Assembly: GCF_937863835.1 (NCBI RefSeq)
Contig: NZ_CALMHT010000111.1
Span: 1 to 64,000, forward strand
Source: an uncultured Prevotella sp.
Lineage (GTDB): Bacteria > Bacteroidota > Bacteroidia > Bacteroidales > Bacteroidaceae
Length of the DNA stretch: 64,000 nt
Direction: 5' to 3'
In this document: positions 18,051-26,383 of the stretch, one piece after another
Layout of the letters: each line of letters starts with the position of its first letter
Numbering within the stretch: position 1 is the stretch's first letter
Notes under the pieces: generated by a model
What the model saw: the letters and a program-made list of their open reading frames with translations, nothing else
Told to the model about the DNA's origin: nothing
Databases searched by the model: none
Program-made: the position numbers and the translations under genes

Positions 18051-18929
18051 ATGCAACTGATAGACGGTAAGGCTACGGCAGCCAAAATTAAAGAAGAAAT
18101 CGCCGAGGAAGTTAAACAGATCATTGCTGCGGGAGGTAAACGTCCCCATTTGGCAGCGATTCTCGTAGGTCATGATGGTGGTAGTGAAACGTATGTCAAG
18201 AACAAGGTCATTGCCTGTGAGACATGTGGATTCAAATCGACACTCATCCGTTTTGAGGAAGATGTTACCGAAGCCGAACTGCTTGACAAGGTAAAGGAAC
18301 TGAATGAGGATGACGATGTAGACGGTTTCATCGTTCAACTGCCGTTACCTCAGCATATCGACGAGCAGAAAGTGATTATGGCTATCGATTACCGCAAGGA
18401 TGTCGACGGATTCCATCCCATCAACGTTGGTCGCATGGCTATCGGTCTTCCCTGTTTCATATCAGCCACACCGCTCGGTATCATCACCCTGCTGCGCAGA
18501 TACAACATCGAGACATCAGGTAAGAAATGTGTCATTCTCGGCAGAAGCAATATCGTCGGTAAACCGATGGCACAACTGATGATGCAGAAGAATTTCGGCG
18601 ACGCTACGGTAACAGTCTGCCACAGTCATTCCAAGACATTGAAGCAGGAATGCCGTGAGGCAGATATCATTATAGCAGCCATCGGCCGTCCCGACTTCGT
18701 CACAGCCGATATGGTCAAAGACGGTGCCGTGTTGGTAGATGTTGGTACAACCCGTGTGCCCGATGCCACCCGTAAGAGCGGATTCCGTCTCAACGGAGAT
18801 GTCAAGTTTGACGAGGTGTCACCCAAGTGTTCGTTTATCACACCGGTACCTGGTGGAGTAGGACCGATGACCATCTGTTCGCTGATGAAGAACACCCTGG
18901 CGGCAGGTAAGAAAGAATACTACAGATAA
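18051..18929 (+). CDS. folD: Bifunctional methylenetetrahydrofolate dehydrogenase / cyclohydrolase
   Basis: The 292-residue FolD interconverts 5,10-methylene- and 10-formyl-tetrahydrofolate, supplying one-carbon units for purines and formyl-Met. Signatures include [14 protein letters not shown] (catalytic Lys in the YxxxK pattern), [21 protein letters not shown], the dinucleotide-binding [13 protein letters not shown] and the C-terminal [11 protein letters not shown]. Length is normal. It lies 18 bp after ffh, and its stop codon shares a base with the ATG of a tiny TPR gene (TAATG). Confidence 0.97.
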   Translation: MQLIDGKATAAKIKEEIAEEVKQIIAAGGKRPHLAAILVGHDGGSETYVKNKVIACETCGFKSTLIRFEEDVTEAELLDKVKELNEDDDVDGFIVQLPLPQHIDEQKVIMAIDYRKDVDGFHPINVGRMAIGLPCFISATPLGIITLLRRYNIETSGKKCVILGRSNIVGKPMAQLMMQKNFGDATVTVCHSHSKTLKQECREADIIIAAIGRPDFVTADMVKDGAVLVDVGTTRVPDATRKSGFRLNGDVKFDEVSPKCSFITPVPGGVGPMTICSLMKNTLAAGKKEYYR

Positions 18930-19108
18930 TGACAGCAGAGGAGTTTTACAAGAGAGGTAACGAGTTTCGTAAGCAAGGCAACTGGCAGGAAGCTCTCAAC
19001 AACTATATGGAAGCCATCGCTCTGGATCCGGATAGTCCCGCCTGTGAAGCCAAGAAAATGCTAGAAGATATATTGAACTATTACAATAAAGACATGTATA
19101 ACCCATAA
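18929..19108 (+). CDS. Very small TPR protein (59 aa)
   Basis: An ATG overlapping the folD stop (TAATG) opens a 59-residue frame beginning [19 protein letters not shown]. It contains one clean TPR unit: GNEFRKQGNWQEALNNYMEA followed by IALDPDSPAC, then a capping helix AKKMLEDILNYYNKD. There is no signal peptide. A single TPR plus capping helix could dimerise or bind a larger partner; the partner is unknown. Direct overlap with folD and 43 bp to korD indicate it is translated as part of this operon. Confidence 0.8.
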   Translation: MTAEEFYKRGNEFRKQGNWQEALNNYMEAIALDPDSPACEAKKMLEDILNYYNKDMYNP

Positions 19109-19151
19109 AAAACCAGATAAGGTTTCCAGTGGAAAACGAAAATTAATTACA

Positions 19152-19385
19152 ATGAGTAAAATTAAAGGAGCTATTGTCGTCAATACAGACCGTTGCAAGG
19201 GTTGTTCGCTATGCGTCGACGCTTGTCCACAGAATGTAATTGCGCTAGCTGCAAAAAAGGTCAATGTACATGGCTATCCATACGTTGAGGCCGTAAGACA
19301 AGAAGCATGTGTCGGTTGTTCGTCATGCGCTATTGTCTGCCCTGACGGATGCATTGCCGTATACCGTAAAAAGATGGAGGAGTAA
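19152..19385 (+). CDS. korD: 2-oxoacid:ferredoxin oxidoreductase, ferredoxin-like delta subunit
   Basis: This 77-residue protein has two 4Fe-4S motifs: Cys15, 18, 21 and 25, and Cys53, 56, 59 and 63, in the CxxCxxCxxxCP pattern of bacterial-type ferredoxins. As the delta subunit it would pass electrons from the thiamine centre to external ferredoxin. It opens the four-gene korDABC set; korA starts 4 bp after its stop. The order D-A-B-C is common for 2-oxoglutarate or branched 2-oxoacid ferredoxin oxidoreductases in Bacteroidetes. Confidence 0.92.
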   Translation: MSKIKGAIVVNTDRCKGCSLCVDACPQNVIALAAKKVNVHGYPYVEAVRQEACVGCSSCAIVCPDGCIAVYRKKMEE

Positions 19386-19389
19386 TGCA

Positions 19390-20475
19390 ATGGCAGAACA
19401 GGAAGTAACATTAATGAAAGGCAATGAAGCTATTGCTCATGCTGCCATTCGCTGCGGCGCTGACGGATTCTTCGGATATCCTATTACTCCGCAGAGTGAG
19501 ATTATCGAGACGTTGTCTCTCCTGAAACCTTGGGAAACGACAGGTATGGTCGTACTTCAGGCGGAGAGTGAAGTGGCGTCTATTAACATGGTCTATGGTG
19601 GAGCGGGTGCCGGAAAACGCACCTTCACTACATCATCCAGTCCAGGCGTGGCTCTGATGCAAGAGGGCATTGCCTATATGGCAGGTGCCGAGATACCTGG
19701 CGTCGTCATCAACGTACAGCGCGGTGGTCCCGGTCTCGGAACTATTCAACCGTCTCAGAGCGACTATTTCCAGGCTACCCGTGGTGGTGGTAACGGCGAC
19801 TATAATACGATTGTCCTCGCCCCTGCTTCCGTACAGGAGATGGCCGACTTTGTCGATCTCGCCTTTACCCTGGCCTTCAAATATCGCAATCCCGCTATGA
19901 TTCTCAGCGACGGTGTTATCGGTCAGATGATGGAAAAGGTGGTGCTGCCTCCTTTCAAACCACGTCGCACCGAAGAACAGATACGCAAGGAATGTCCATG
20001 GGCAACAATCGGTCGTACGAAAGACCGTCAACCGAATATTCTTACCTCATTGGAACTGAAACCGGAGGTGATGGAAGAGCGTAATATCAAGTTGCAGGAG
20101 AAATACCAGAAGATCAGAGATACCGAGGTAAGATATGAAACACAGCATTGCGAAGATGCCGAGTATATCATCATATCATTCGGTAGTGCAGCCCGTCTGG
20201 CAGAGAAAGCCATCGAGATGGCACGCGAACAAGGCATCAAGGTAGGACTGTTCCGCCCCATTACGTTATGGCCTTTCCCGACAAAGGAAATACAGCATAT
20301 CATGAAAGGGAAGAAGGGAATCCTTGTTTCCGAGATCAACGCAGGACAGATGGTACAGGATGTACGTCTGGCTGTGAACGGTGCCATACCGGTAGAATAC
20401 TTCGGCCGTCTGGGCGGTATCGTCCCCGAACCCGATGAGATAGTAGAGGCTTTAAAATCAAAACTGATTAAGTAA
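19390..20475 (+). CDS. korA: 2-oxoacid:ferredoxin oxidoreductase, alpha subunit (Kor/VorB-like)
   Basis: I start at the ATG at 19390 (MAEQEVTLMKGNEAIA), because an upstream in-frame extension to 19309 would overlap korD and has no family similarity. The 361-residue subunit shows GNEAIAHAAIRCGADGFFGYPITPQSEI, AESEVASINMVYGGAGAGKR, SSSPGVALMQEG and the later domain II with FRPITLWPFP. Together with beta it forms the thiamine-binding core that decarboxylates a 2-oxoacid to an acyl-CoA. Whether the substrate is 2-oxoglutarate or branched 2-oxoacids cannot be settled by eye; it resembles proteins named VorB. It overlaps korB by one base. Confidence 0.92.
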   Translation: MAEQEVTLMKGNEAIAHAAIRCGADGFFGYPITPQSEIIETLSLLKPWETTGMVVLQAESEVASINMVYGGAGAGKRTFTTSSSPGVALMQEGIAYMAGAEIPGVVINVQRGGPGLGTIQPSQSDYFQATRGGGNGDYNTIVLAPASVQEMADFVDLAFTLAFKYRNPAMILSDGVIGQMMEKVVLPPFKPRRTEEQIRKECPWATIGRTKDRQPNILTSLELKPEVMEERNIKLQEKYQKIRDTEVRYETQHCEDAEYIIISFGSAARLAEKAIEMAREQGIKVGLFRPITLWPFPTKEIQHIMKGKKGILVSEINAGQMVQDVRLAVNGAIPVEYFGRLGGIVPEPDEIVEALKSKLIK

Positions 20476-21239
20476 TGGAAAATGATATAATATCTCCAGA
20501 GAATCTGGTATATCAGAAACCGACACTGATGAATGATGTTCCAATGCATTACTGCCCGGGATGTTCCCACGGTGTAGTGCACAAGCTCGTTGCCGAGGTT
20601 ATAGAGGAAATGGGTATGGAAGATAAGGCTGTCGGTATTTGTCCTGTAGGATGCGCTGTGTTTGCGTACCGTTATCTTGATATCGACTGGCAGGAAGCCG
20701 CTCACGGTCGTGCTCCAGCACTTGCCACCGCCATCAAGCGGATGTGGAACGACCGTCTGGTGTTCACCTATCAGGGCGACGGCGACCTCGCTTGTATCGG
20801 AGCATGCGAAACGATACATGCCCTCAACCGCGGTGAGAATATCGTTATCATCTTCATCAACAATGCCATTTATGGTATGACGGGTGGACAGATGGCACCT
20901 ACCACACTGATGGGTCAGAAGACAAGTACATGTCCTTACGGCCGTGTACCCGAACTTCACGGATATCCTCTTAAAATTACCGAAATAGCAGCCACATTGG
21001 AGGGAACATGTTATGTTACCCGTCAGAGTGTTGAGACAGTAGCCGCTATCCGCGGAGCCAAGAAAGCCATCCGCAAAGCCTTCGAGGCATCTATGGCAGG
21101 CAAGGGAAGCAGTCTTGTAGAGATCGTTTCCACCTGCAGCAGCGGTTGGAAGCTCTCCCCACAGAAAGCGAACGAATGGATGGAAGAGAACATGTTTAAA
21201 TTCTACCCCAAGGGTGACTTAAAAGACACAATAAAATGA
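20475..21239 (+). CDS. korB: 2-oxoacid:ferredoxin oxidoreductase, beta subunit (thiamine diphosphate binding)
   Basis: The 254-residue subunit carries CPGCSHGVVHK near the N-terminus, GRAPALATAIKR and the thiamine diphosphate motif beginning GDGDLACIG and ending with FINNAIYGMTGGQ. It holds the cofactor that attacks the 2-oxoacid. The start ATG shares its A with the korA stop, and the stop overlaps korC by 4 bp (ATGA), so A, B and C are tightly coupled. The oxidative, ferredoxin-linked reaction suits an anaerobe. Confidence 0.93.
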   Translation: MENDIISPENLVYQKPTLMNDVPMHYCPGCSHGVVHKLVAEVIEEMGMEDKAVGICPVGCAVFAYRYLDIDWQEAAHGRAPALATAIKRMWNDRLVFTYQGDGDLACIGACETIHALNRGENIVIIFINNAIYGMTGGQMAPTTLMGQKTSTCPYGRVPELHGYPLKITEIAATLEGTCYVTRQSVETVAAIRGAKKAIRKAFEASMAGKGSSLVEIVSTCSSGWKLSPQKANEWMEENMFKFYPKGDLKDTIK

Positions 21240-21778
21240 AAAAGGAAATTATAATTTCAGGTTTTGGAGGACAGGGTGTCTTGTCTATGGGTAAGATACT
21301 GGCATATTCCGGATTGATGGAAGACAAGGAGGTGACATGGATGCCTGCTTACGGACCTGAGCAGCGTGGCGGTACCGCCAACGTTACCGTCATTGTGAGC
21401 GACGACCGTATATCTTCTCCCATCCTCAGTAAGTATGACATCGCCATCGTATTGAATCAACCTTCAATGGATAAGTTTGAACCGAAAATCAAACCCGGCG
21501 GCATCCTAATTTACGACGGCTACGGCATTATCAATCCGCCCACACGCAAGGATATTACCGTTTATCGCATCGACGCCATGGACAAGGCGGCAGAGATGAA
21601 GAACGGAAAAGTATTCAATATGATTGTTCTGGGAGGATTCCTCGGCGTATGTCCTGTTATCACCGACGACGGTGTAGAGAAGGCCCTGTTTAAGACATTG
21701 CCCGAGCGTCATCATTCGTTGATTCCGTTGAATATGGAAGCGCTGAAAGAAGGAAAGAAGATCATCACCAAGATGTAA
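21236..21778 (+). CDS. korC: 2-oxoacid:ferredoxin oxidoreductase, gamma subunit
   Basis: The 180-residue subunit starts with the family pattern ISGFGGQGVLSMGKILAYSG, then AYGPEQRGGTANVTVIVSD and PILSKYDIAIVLNQPS. The gamma domain binds coenzyme A-related surfaces and completes the D-A-B-C complex. It overlaps korB by 4 bp. A strong terminator begins 22 bp after the stop, closing the operon. Confidence 0.93.
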   Translation: MKKEIIISGFGGQGVLSMGKILAYSGLMEDKEVTWMPAYGPEQRGGTANVTVIVSDDRISSPILSKYDIAIVLNQPSMDKFEPKIKPGGILIYDGYGIINPPTRKDITVYRIDAMDKAAEMKNGKVFNMIVLGGFLGVCPVITDDGVEKALFKTLPERHHSLIPLNMEALKEGKKIITKM

Positions 21779-21800
21779 TTAATTTTTTTTATTATAAGAT

Positions 21801-21837
21801 AAAGGCAGATATGGTTGTGATATCTGCCTTTTTTTGT
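21801..21837 (+). terminator. Rho-independent terminator of the kor operon
   Basis: A perfect 12-bp stem AAAGGCAGATAT (21801-21812) against ATATCTGCCTTT (21820-21831), with a 7-base loop, runs into seven Ts. The T tract leads straight into the -7 box of the next gene. Confidence 0.9.
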
Positions 21838-21844
21838 ATATTTG
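21837..21844 (+). promoter_or_regulatory. -7 box (TATATTTG) of the GH51 gene
   Basis: TATATTTG fits TAnnTTTG and lies 31 bp before the ATG at 21876. The region where -33 should be is the terminator hairpin of the previous operon, so no normal -33 element can be assigned. Confidence 0.5.
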
Positions 21845-21875
21845 CAGAAATATTGTATATATAACACTTAATAAC

Positions 21876-24419
21876 ATGAAGAAGATATTTAGTTGCATGT
21901 TGATTTCCACCGTTGTGACTGTTGCAATGGCAGGTACGCTCCAGAAGAAAGTTTTCATCTATGCACCCAATGATAAAGCCGGATTACACCTGGCATATAT
22001 GTCGCCCGACGGACAATGGACGGATGTAGGACAGTTATGTGCCTCCGATTATTCAAGGTGGGGCAGTGAGAAACGGATGTACTCGCCTTTTGTCATGCGT
22101 GCCGCCGATCACACATGGCGTGCCGTATGGCAGTTGAACGATTACGCCCCATGTTTTGCCGCCGCTTACAGTGCCGACCTGGTTACCTGGCGTCCGCAGG
22201 ATTATCCCAGAGTATCAGTCAAGGGCTGTCTGAATCCCATGATCATCACCTGCGGCGATTCCCTCAGAGTGATATTCGCTACAAAAGATCATCAGTGGAG
22301 ATATGTAGGCGCGTCACAGGATTTCAGATCTTTCACACCCGACGATGTCTATCAGGAGACGGTGCCGGCGGTGAAGACCGATACCGTCAAGGTGGGCGGC
22401 AGACCGTTTGCCGGACAGTCGTTTACGATATCCAAGACCGAACTGGACAATATTTTGCATTATTTTGATGCCCGGATGAAAGAGTCGGCAGCCAACAATG
22501 AGGTGATGACAGAAGATCAGGAAAGATTGATGCAGTTGTTAGGCAAAGAAGGCAGCAAATCGGTGGAGGCTACCCTTGCCATCACCCCGTCCGACAAGAA
22601 AGCGATCAGTGATAAGTTGATTGGTGTCTTCTTCGAGGACATCAGTTATGCCGCCGACGGCGGACTCTATGCCGAGATGGTGCAGAACAGGGATTTCGAG
22701 TACACAGCCAAAGACCATCAAGGATGGAATGCCACGACAGCCTGGACATCTTCGCAGCCGATATTGATCGACGACAGTCAACCGTTGAGCGGGAACAATC
22801 CCCATTATGCAGTCTTGTCCGCCGACACGCTCTATAATGATGGGTGGGACGGGATAGCCGTCAGACAAGGAGCGAAGTACGACTTCAGTTTCTATGCACG
22901 CAATATAGATACCAAGAAGAAAACGTTTACCGTATCGTTGGTAGGCGGCGACGGAAAACCACTGGCGCAGTCTACCATCAAGACCCAAGGCGCGTCGTGG
23001 ACCAGATATGCGGTGACACTCGTACCCGCATCTACCGTCAGCGACGCCCGTCTGAAGGTCGTGGCTATGAAGAAAGGCAAGGCGGCGGTAGACATGATCA
23101 GCCTCTTCCCCGAAGACACCTATTGCGGCAGGAAAAACGGTCTGCGTAAAGACCTGGCCGAAACGATAGCCGCCCTTCATCCCAAGTTTGTCAGATTCCC
23201 CGGAGGATGTATGAGTCATGGAGATGGGATAGACAATATATATCATTGGAACCATACCGTAGGAGAACTCTACGACCGTAAACCCGACAGCAATATATGG
23301 AATTATCATCAGACCCGAGGTCTGGGATTCTACGAATATTTCCAGTTTTGTGAAGACATGGGAGCAGAACCGTTGCCCGTTTTGGCGGCAGGGGTACCAT
23401 GTCAGAATTCAGGAGCCGACAAAGATGGTTTCGGAGGACAGCAAGGAGGTATCCCGATGGCGGAGATGCCCGCCTATTGTCAGGAGATACTGAATATGAT
23501 AGAATGGGCCAATGGCAATCCCGCTACCAGCAAGTGGGCAAAGATGAGAGCCGATGCCGGTCATCCGGCGCCGTTCCACCTTAAATATATAGGCATAGGC
23601 AATGAAGATATCATATCTACCGTGTTCGAACAGCGTTTCCTGATGATCGTCAAGGCCATCAAGGCCCGATATCCCGAGATTAAAGTATGCGGCACCGTAG
23701 GTCCGTTCCATTATCCGTCATCCGACTACATCGAAGGATGGAAGTTTGCCAAGGAAAACAAGTCGCTGATAGATATGGTAGACGAACATTACTATGAGAG
23801 TACCGGATGGTTTATGAATCACCAGGACTATTACGACGGTTACGACCGTCAGGGACCGAAGGTATATCTGGGAGAATATGCCGCCAATTCCCGTCCGAAA
23901 GCCAGTAATGTGGAAGCGGCGTTGGCAGAGGCCATGCATCTCTGTCATGTAGAACGTAACGCGGATGTCGTGGCGATGACCTCTTATGCCCCTTTATTGT
24001 CTAAAGACAAGCATCAGAACTGGCATCCCGACATGATCTACTTCGACAACACCAGCATCCGTACATCCCCCAGTTATGAGACGCAACGCCTGTTCTCCGT
24101 CTATTCGGGCGACACCTATCTGTCATCAGTCATCAAGGCCGACAGCATCGTGGCCCACAGATTGTCAGCCAGTGTGGTGACAGACAGCAAGACAGGCTGC
24201 CGTTATATACGATTGGTTAATGCCCTCCCGGTAAGTACCGATTTGAATATAGAGGGAATGGAGATGGGCGGAAACGTGGAATATGTAGGATATGAAGGCA
24301 GTCCCAGAGACACGAAAGAGAAGAAAGTAAAAGGCGTATATCCTTTTGGAGAAGGTAAATATATGGTTTCACTCCCTCCATACAGTGTACGTGTATTGAT
24401 CATTAAAAATAAGAAATGA
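21876..24419 (+). CDS. GH51 alpha-L-arabinofuranosidase with an extra N-terminal module
   Basis: I start at 21876 (MKKIFSCMLIS), which gives a signal peptide; the frame is open to 21834 but that part lies in the promoter. The 847-residue protein would remove arabinofuranose side chains from arabinoxylan, arabinan or similar. The GH51 region covers about residues 230-847: FFEDISYAADGG, VRFPGGCMSHGDG, acid/base Glu577 in GNE and nucleophile Glu667 in LGEYA. A carbohydrate-binding-like segment sits near 280-390. The first 200 residues (YAPNDKAGLHLAYMSPDG, YSADLVTW, GASQDFRSF) look like blades of a GH43/GH32-type propeller fragment. It overlaps the next gene by 4 bp. Confidence 0.92.
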   Translation: MKKIFSCMLISTVVTVAMAGTLQKKVFIYAPNDKAGLHLAYMSPDGQWTDVGQLCASDYSRWGSEKRMYSPFVMRAADHTWRAVWQLNDYAPCFAAAYSADLVTWRPQDYPRVSVKGCLNPMIITCGDSLRVIFATKDHQWRYVGASQDFRSFTPDDVYQETVPAVKTDTVKVGGRPFAGQSFTISKTELDNILHYFDARMKESAANNEVMTEDQERLMQLLGKEGSKSVEATLAITPSDKKAISDKLIGVFFEDISYAADGGLYAEMVQNRDFEYTAKDHQGWNATTAWTSSQPILIDDSQPLSGNNPHYAVLSADTLYNDGWDGIAVRQGAKYDFSFYARNIDTKKKTFTVSLVGGDGKPLAQSTIKTQGASWTRYAVTLVPASTVSDARLKVVAMKKGKAAVDMISLFPEDTYCGRKNGLRKDLAETIAALHPKFVRFPGGCMSHGDGIDNIYHWNHTVGELYDRKPDSNIWNYHQTRGLGFYEYFQFCEDMGAEPLPVLAAGVPCQNSGADKDGFGGQQGGIPMAEMPAYCQEILNMIEWANGNPATSKWAKMRADAGHPAPFHLKYIGIGNEDIISTVFEQRFLMIVKAIKARYPEIKVCGTVGPFHYPSSDYIEGWKFAKENKSLIDMVDEHYYESTGWFMNHQDYYDGYDRQGPKVYLGEYAANSRPKASNVEAALAEAMHLCHVERNADVVAMTSYAPLLSKDKHQNWHPDMIYFDNTSIRTSPSYETQRLFSVYSGDTYLSSVIKADSIVAHRLSASVVTDSKTGCRYIRLVNALPVSTDLNIEGMEMGGNVEYVGYEGSPRDTKEKKVKGVYPFGEGKYMVSLPPYSVRVLIIKNKK

Positions 24420-24613
24420 ATATGGCACAGATAGTAGCAGTAGTCATCATCATCGTATTGGCATTGTCTTATGCCGGTTACAGGATATACAAAGCGTTGC
24501 GTGCCGCAGGCGACCCCTGTTACGGTTGTGCCGGCTGCGCCATCCACGACCAATTGCTGAAGAAAAGGAAGGAAGGCAGCAAAAAGCCAGCCTGTTTCAA
24601 TAAAAAACAATGA
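24416..24613 (+). CDS. Small Cys-rich single-pass membrane protein (FeoB-associated type)
   Basis: This 65-residue protein has one transmembrane helix near the N-terminus (VAVVIIIVLALSYAGYRIY) and a Cys-rich tail with CYGCAGC (residues 35-41) and a later Cys near residue 60. This layout matches the FeoB-associated Cys-rich membrane protein family (PF12669), usually found by ferrous iron transporters. No feoB is present in the window. Its ATG overlaps the GH51 stop (ATGA), an unexpected neighbour. The true start may be the ATG at 24422. Confidence 0.7.
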   Translation: MNMAQIVAVVIIIVLALSYAGYRIYKALRAAGDPCYGCAGCAIHDQLLKKRKEGSKKPACFNKKQ

Positions 24614-24617
24614 AAAA

Positions 24618-24649
24618 TTTGTGAGAATAAAATAAAAGCATTACCTTTG
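24618..24649 (+). promoter_or_regulatory. Promoter of tRNA-Cys
   Basis: TTTG at 24618-24621 and TACCTTTG at 24642-24649 are 20 bp apart, a textbook Bacteroidetes promoter. The transcript would begin near 24656, about 30 bases upstream of the mature tRNA. Confidence 0.75.
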
Positions 24650-24687
24650 CAGTCGCAATCAGAAATGGTTGCGCCTGCAAAGCAAAT

Positions 24688-24758
24688 GGTACCTTGGCCG
24701 ATCGGTTAGGTAACGGTCTGCAAAACCGTGCAGGGCAGTTCGACTCTGCCAGGTACCT
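24688..24758 (+). tRNA. tRNA-Cys (anticodon GCA)
   Basis: A 71-nt cloverleaf: acceptor arms GGTACCT and AGGTACC pair over 7 bp, the anticodon stem CGGTC... closes the loop CTGCAAA with anticodon GCA, and the T arm carries GTTCGACTC. Discriminator base T is usual for tRNA-Cys. The CCA end is not encoded. Confidence 0.93.
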
Positions 24759-24766
24759 CACAAGTT

Positions 24767-24804
24767 AAAGCGTAAGTATTGAAATTCAATGCCTACGCTT
24801 TTTT
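24767..24804 (+). terminator. Terminator downstream of tRNA-Cys
   Basis: An interrupted stem, AAAGCGTA (24767-24774) against TACGCTTT (24794-24801) with an inner ATTGAA/TTCAAT hairpin, is followed by a T run. It ends the tRNA transcript. Confidence 0.75.
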
Positions 24805-24980
24805 ATTTGTTAGATGAAAATATCCCAACGAAGATAGTGTTGATGATTTAGGAACTTTATTATATAATTTACCGTCGTGCAAGAAAAATTGCGCACCGTC
24901 AAAATAAATTTGCCTTGAATGATATTTATTTTTCCTTAAAGGTAGGGTGCTCAAAACTTTCTAAAAAATAAGTTTGAAAA

Positions 24981-26210
24981 TCACATTGCAAGTGCTAGAC
25001 GATTTCTTCTTTTGGAGACGAGGCTTGGTGGTAGTTTCTGTTGTTCCCATTCCTTGATATTGCGCATTCTCACATGAACCAGACTTTTCTTGATATTTTG
25101 GGCATTTTTAATCCCGTCCATTTTCCCTAAAATGGGCATAAACAGGACAAAAGATGTAACTCCGTAGAGTTTGTTGGGGGATTTTCTCGCCTTGAGCACA
25201 CCAAAGGTGGATTCGATGATATCCGTCGAATTGTTGTGAATGTCGTCACCAATCCATGACACCTCGTGCGACAAGAAATTCCTGATTCTCAAACCTAAAT
25301 TCCTCATACGCTCATTTCCTGTCATGAGTGTCCCGCCGACTCTTTCCATACAACGTGCTGTCGTCTTCTTTGAAAGTCCGTGACTTTTGCATTCCGTCTC
25401 GATAAACCTTATGCATGCCATCACCTCATCCAGTTCCTCTATAAGAGATGCGTAGTGAGGTACAAAGGCGAATATTTGCCTCTCTTCCTTGTTGAAGGTC
25501 TGATATATACGAAGCATCTTTGCACTCCATCTCACCCAGTTGTCGAAATTGATGAATCTGGCAATAGTACGCAGTTTGGGCGGCAGAAGATACCCCACGC
25601 TTTGCTGGTTGTACTTACGGGATGTCTGAGCAATCCGTGTGGTGAAGTCGACGAAATCGTCGTATTCCTTATACGTCTTTTCCAAAAACAGCCCTAATGT
25701 ATGGGTGATGTCCGCATGCATCCTGAATTTTGCATCCCTGATACCTTTCAGCATAAAAGGGGCATTGTCACTCATGACATAGACAGGCGGATGACCGACC
25801 TTTTGGGCCGAATCCTTGAGAATGTCGGATATCATCGCGGAGTTGAATGACTTTGCGGCATCAATGCCAATCACCGATACATCGGAATGGGTAAGCGGAC
25901 GTCCCAAGTGCAAGGCCGGTGCGGCAAGCGTCAGTACGAGTTTGTTGCCGCCTATCATCATGCTTTCGTCAACGATCTGAGCATAAGCCTTATCAGACAG
26001 TTCTGAAGTACTCCTTTCATAAGTGTCCAGCCCACATTTACGCATCCAATTATCAATAGAATTCGGACACGGGATTTTCCCGAGAATACCTTCAAACACC
26101 TCGTTGATAATATCCTGAATCTTTTTAATGGATCGGCTCCCGCACTGCAGACGGTTGCGCATTAAGACAGCAAGTCTTGTAACAAGCTCTGAAAATCTAT
26201 GTCTGGGCAC
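24981..26210 (-). CDS. IS transposase, main frame
   Basis: This 409-residue frame (GTG start at 26210) has a plausible DDE triad: Asp81 in VDESMM, Asp148 in VMSDNAPFM and Glu333 in DIIESTFG, with HADITHTLG after the second Asp. An N-terminal helical part (1-60) could bind the ends. Its beginning overlaps the 3' end of a smaller upstream frame by 49 bp, in the -1 phase. So the active protein is probably a frameshift fusion of both, or this frame starts by coupling at the GTG. The frame is intact, so the copy may be active. I cannot assign the IS family with certainty. Confidence 0.82.
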   Translation of the reverse strand: MPRHRFSELVTRLAVLMRNRLQCGSRSIKKIQDIINEVFEGILGKIPCPNSIDNWMRKCGLDTYERSTSELSDKAYAQIVDESMMIGGNKLVLTLAAPALHLGRPLTHSDVSVIGIDAAKSFNSAMISDILKDSAQKVGHPPVYVMSDNAPFMLKGIRDAKFRMHADITHTLGLFLEKTYKEYDDFVDFTTRIAQTSRKYNQQSVGYLLPPKLRTIARFINFDNWVRWSAKMLRIYQTFNKEERQIFAFVPHYASLIEELDEVMACIRFIETECKSHGLSKKTTARCMERVGGTLMTGNERMRNLGLRIRNFLSHEVSWIGDDIHNNSTDIIESTFGVLKARKSPNKLYGVTSFVLFMPILGKMDGIKNAQNIKKSLVHVRMRNIKEWEQQKLPPSLVSKRRNRLALAM

Positions 26211-26383
26211 TTTTCCGAGAGCTCTTTCAATTGCTTCTCTGAAGGATTCAAAATCTGACCAATCAGGTCCTTTTTCGCAAGAAGTTTTTTTTTGAGACCT
26301 TTGGAGCTTGACTCCTTTCCTTTGGCCTGCGCCCTTTTCAGTTTACCTTTTAGGGATTTCTCACTTTTTCTTGACTTTTCCAA
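26162..26383 (-). CDS. IS upstream frame (coiled-coil, basic), probable N-terminal part of transposase
   Basis: This 73-residue frame has no ATG; the best start is TTG at 26383 (the frame is open upstream to a stop near 26447). It is Lys/Glu/Ser rich (KSEKSLKGKLKRAQAKGKES) with coiled-coil character and ends CPDIDFQSLLQDLLS. The 49-bp overlap with the main frame, one phase apart, is typical of IS elements that make a fusion by -1 frameshifting. A TTTT run at about 26192-26195 in the overlap is a possible slip site. Confidence 0.65.
   Translation of the reverse strand: MEKSRKSEKSLKGKLKRAQAKGKESSSKGLKKKLLAKKDLIGQILNPSEKQLKELSEKCPDIDFQSLLQDLLS

Noticed and set aside
22539..23309. Open frame of 256 codons antisense to the GH51 gene
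   Set aside because: Overlaps a gene with identified catalytic residues and shows no domain.
24761..24871. Integration (att) site of a larger element at the tRNA-Cys 3' end
   Set aside because: No repeat of the tRNA 3' end is seen downstream and no integrase gene is in the window; the nearby IS explains the mobile DNA.
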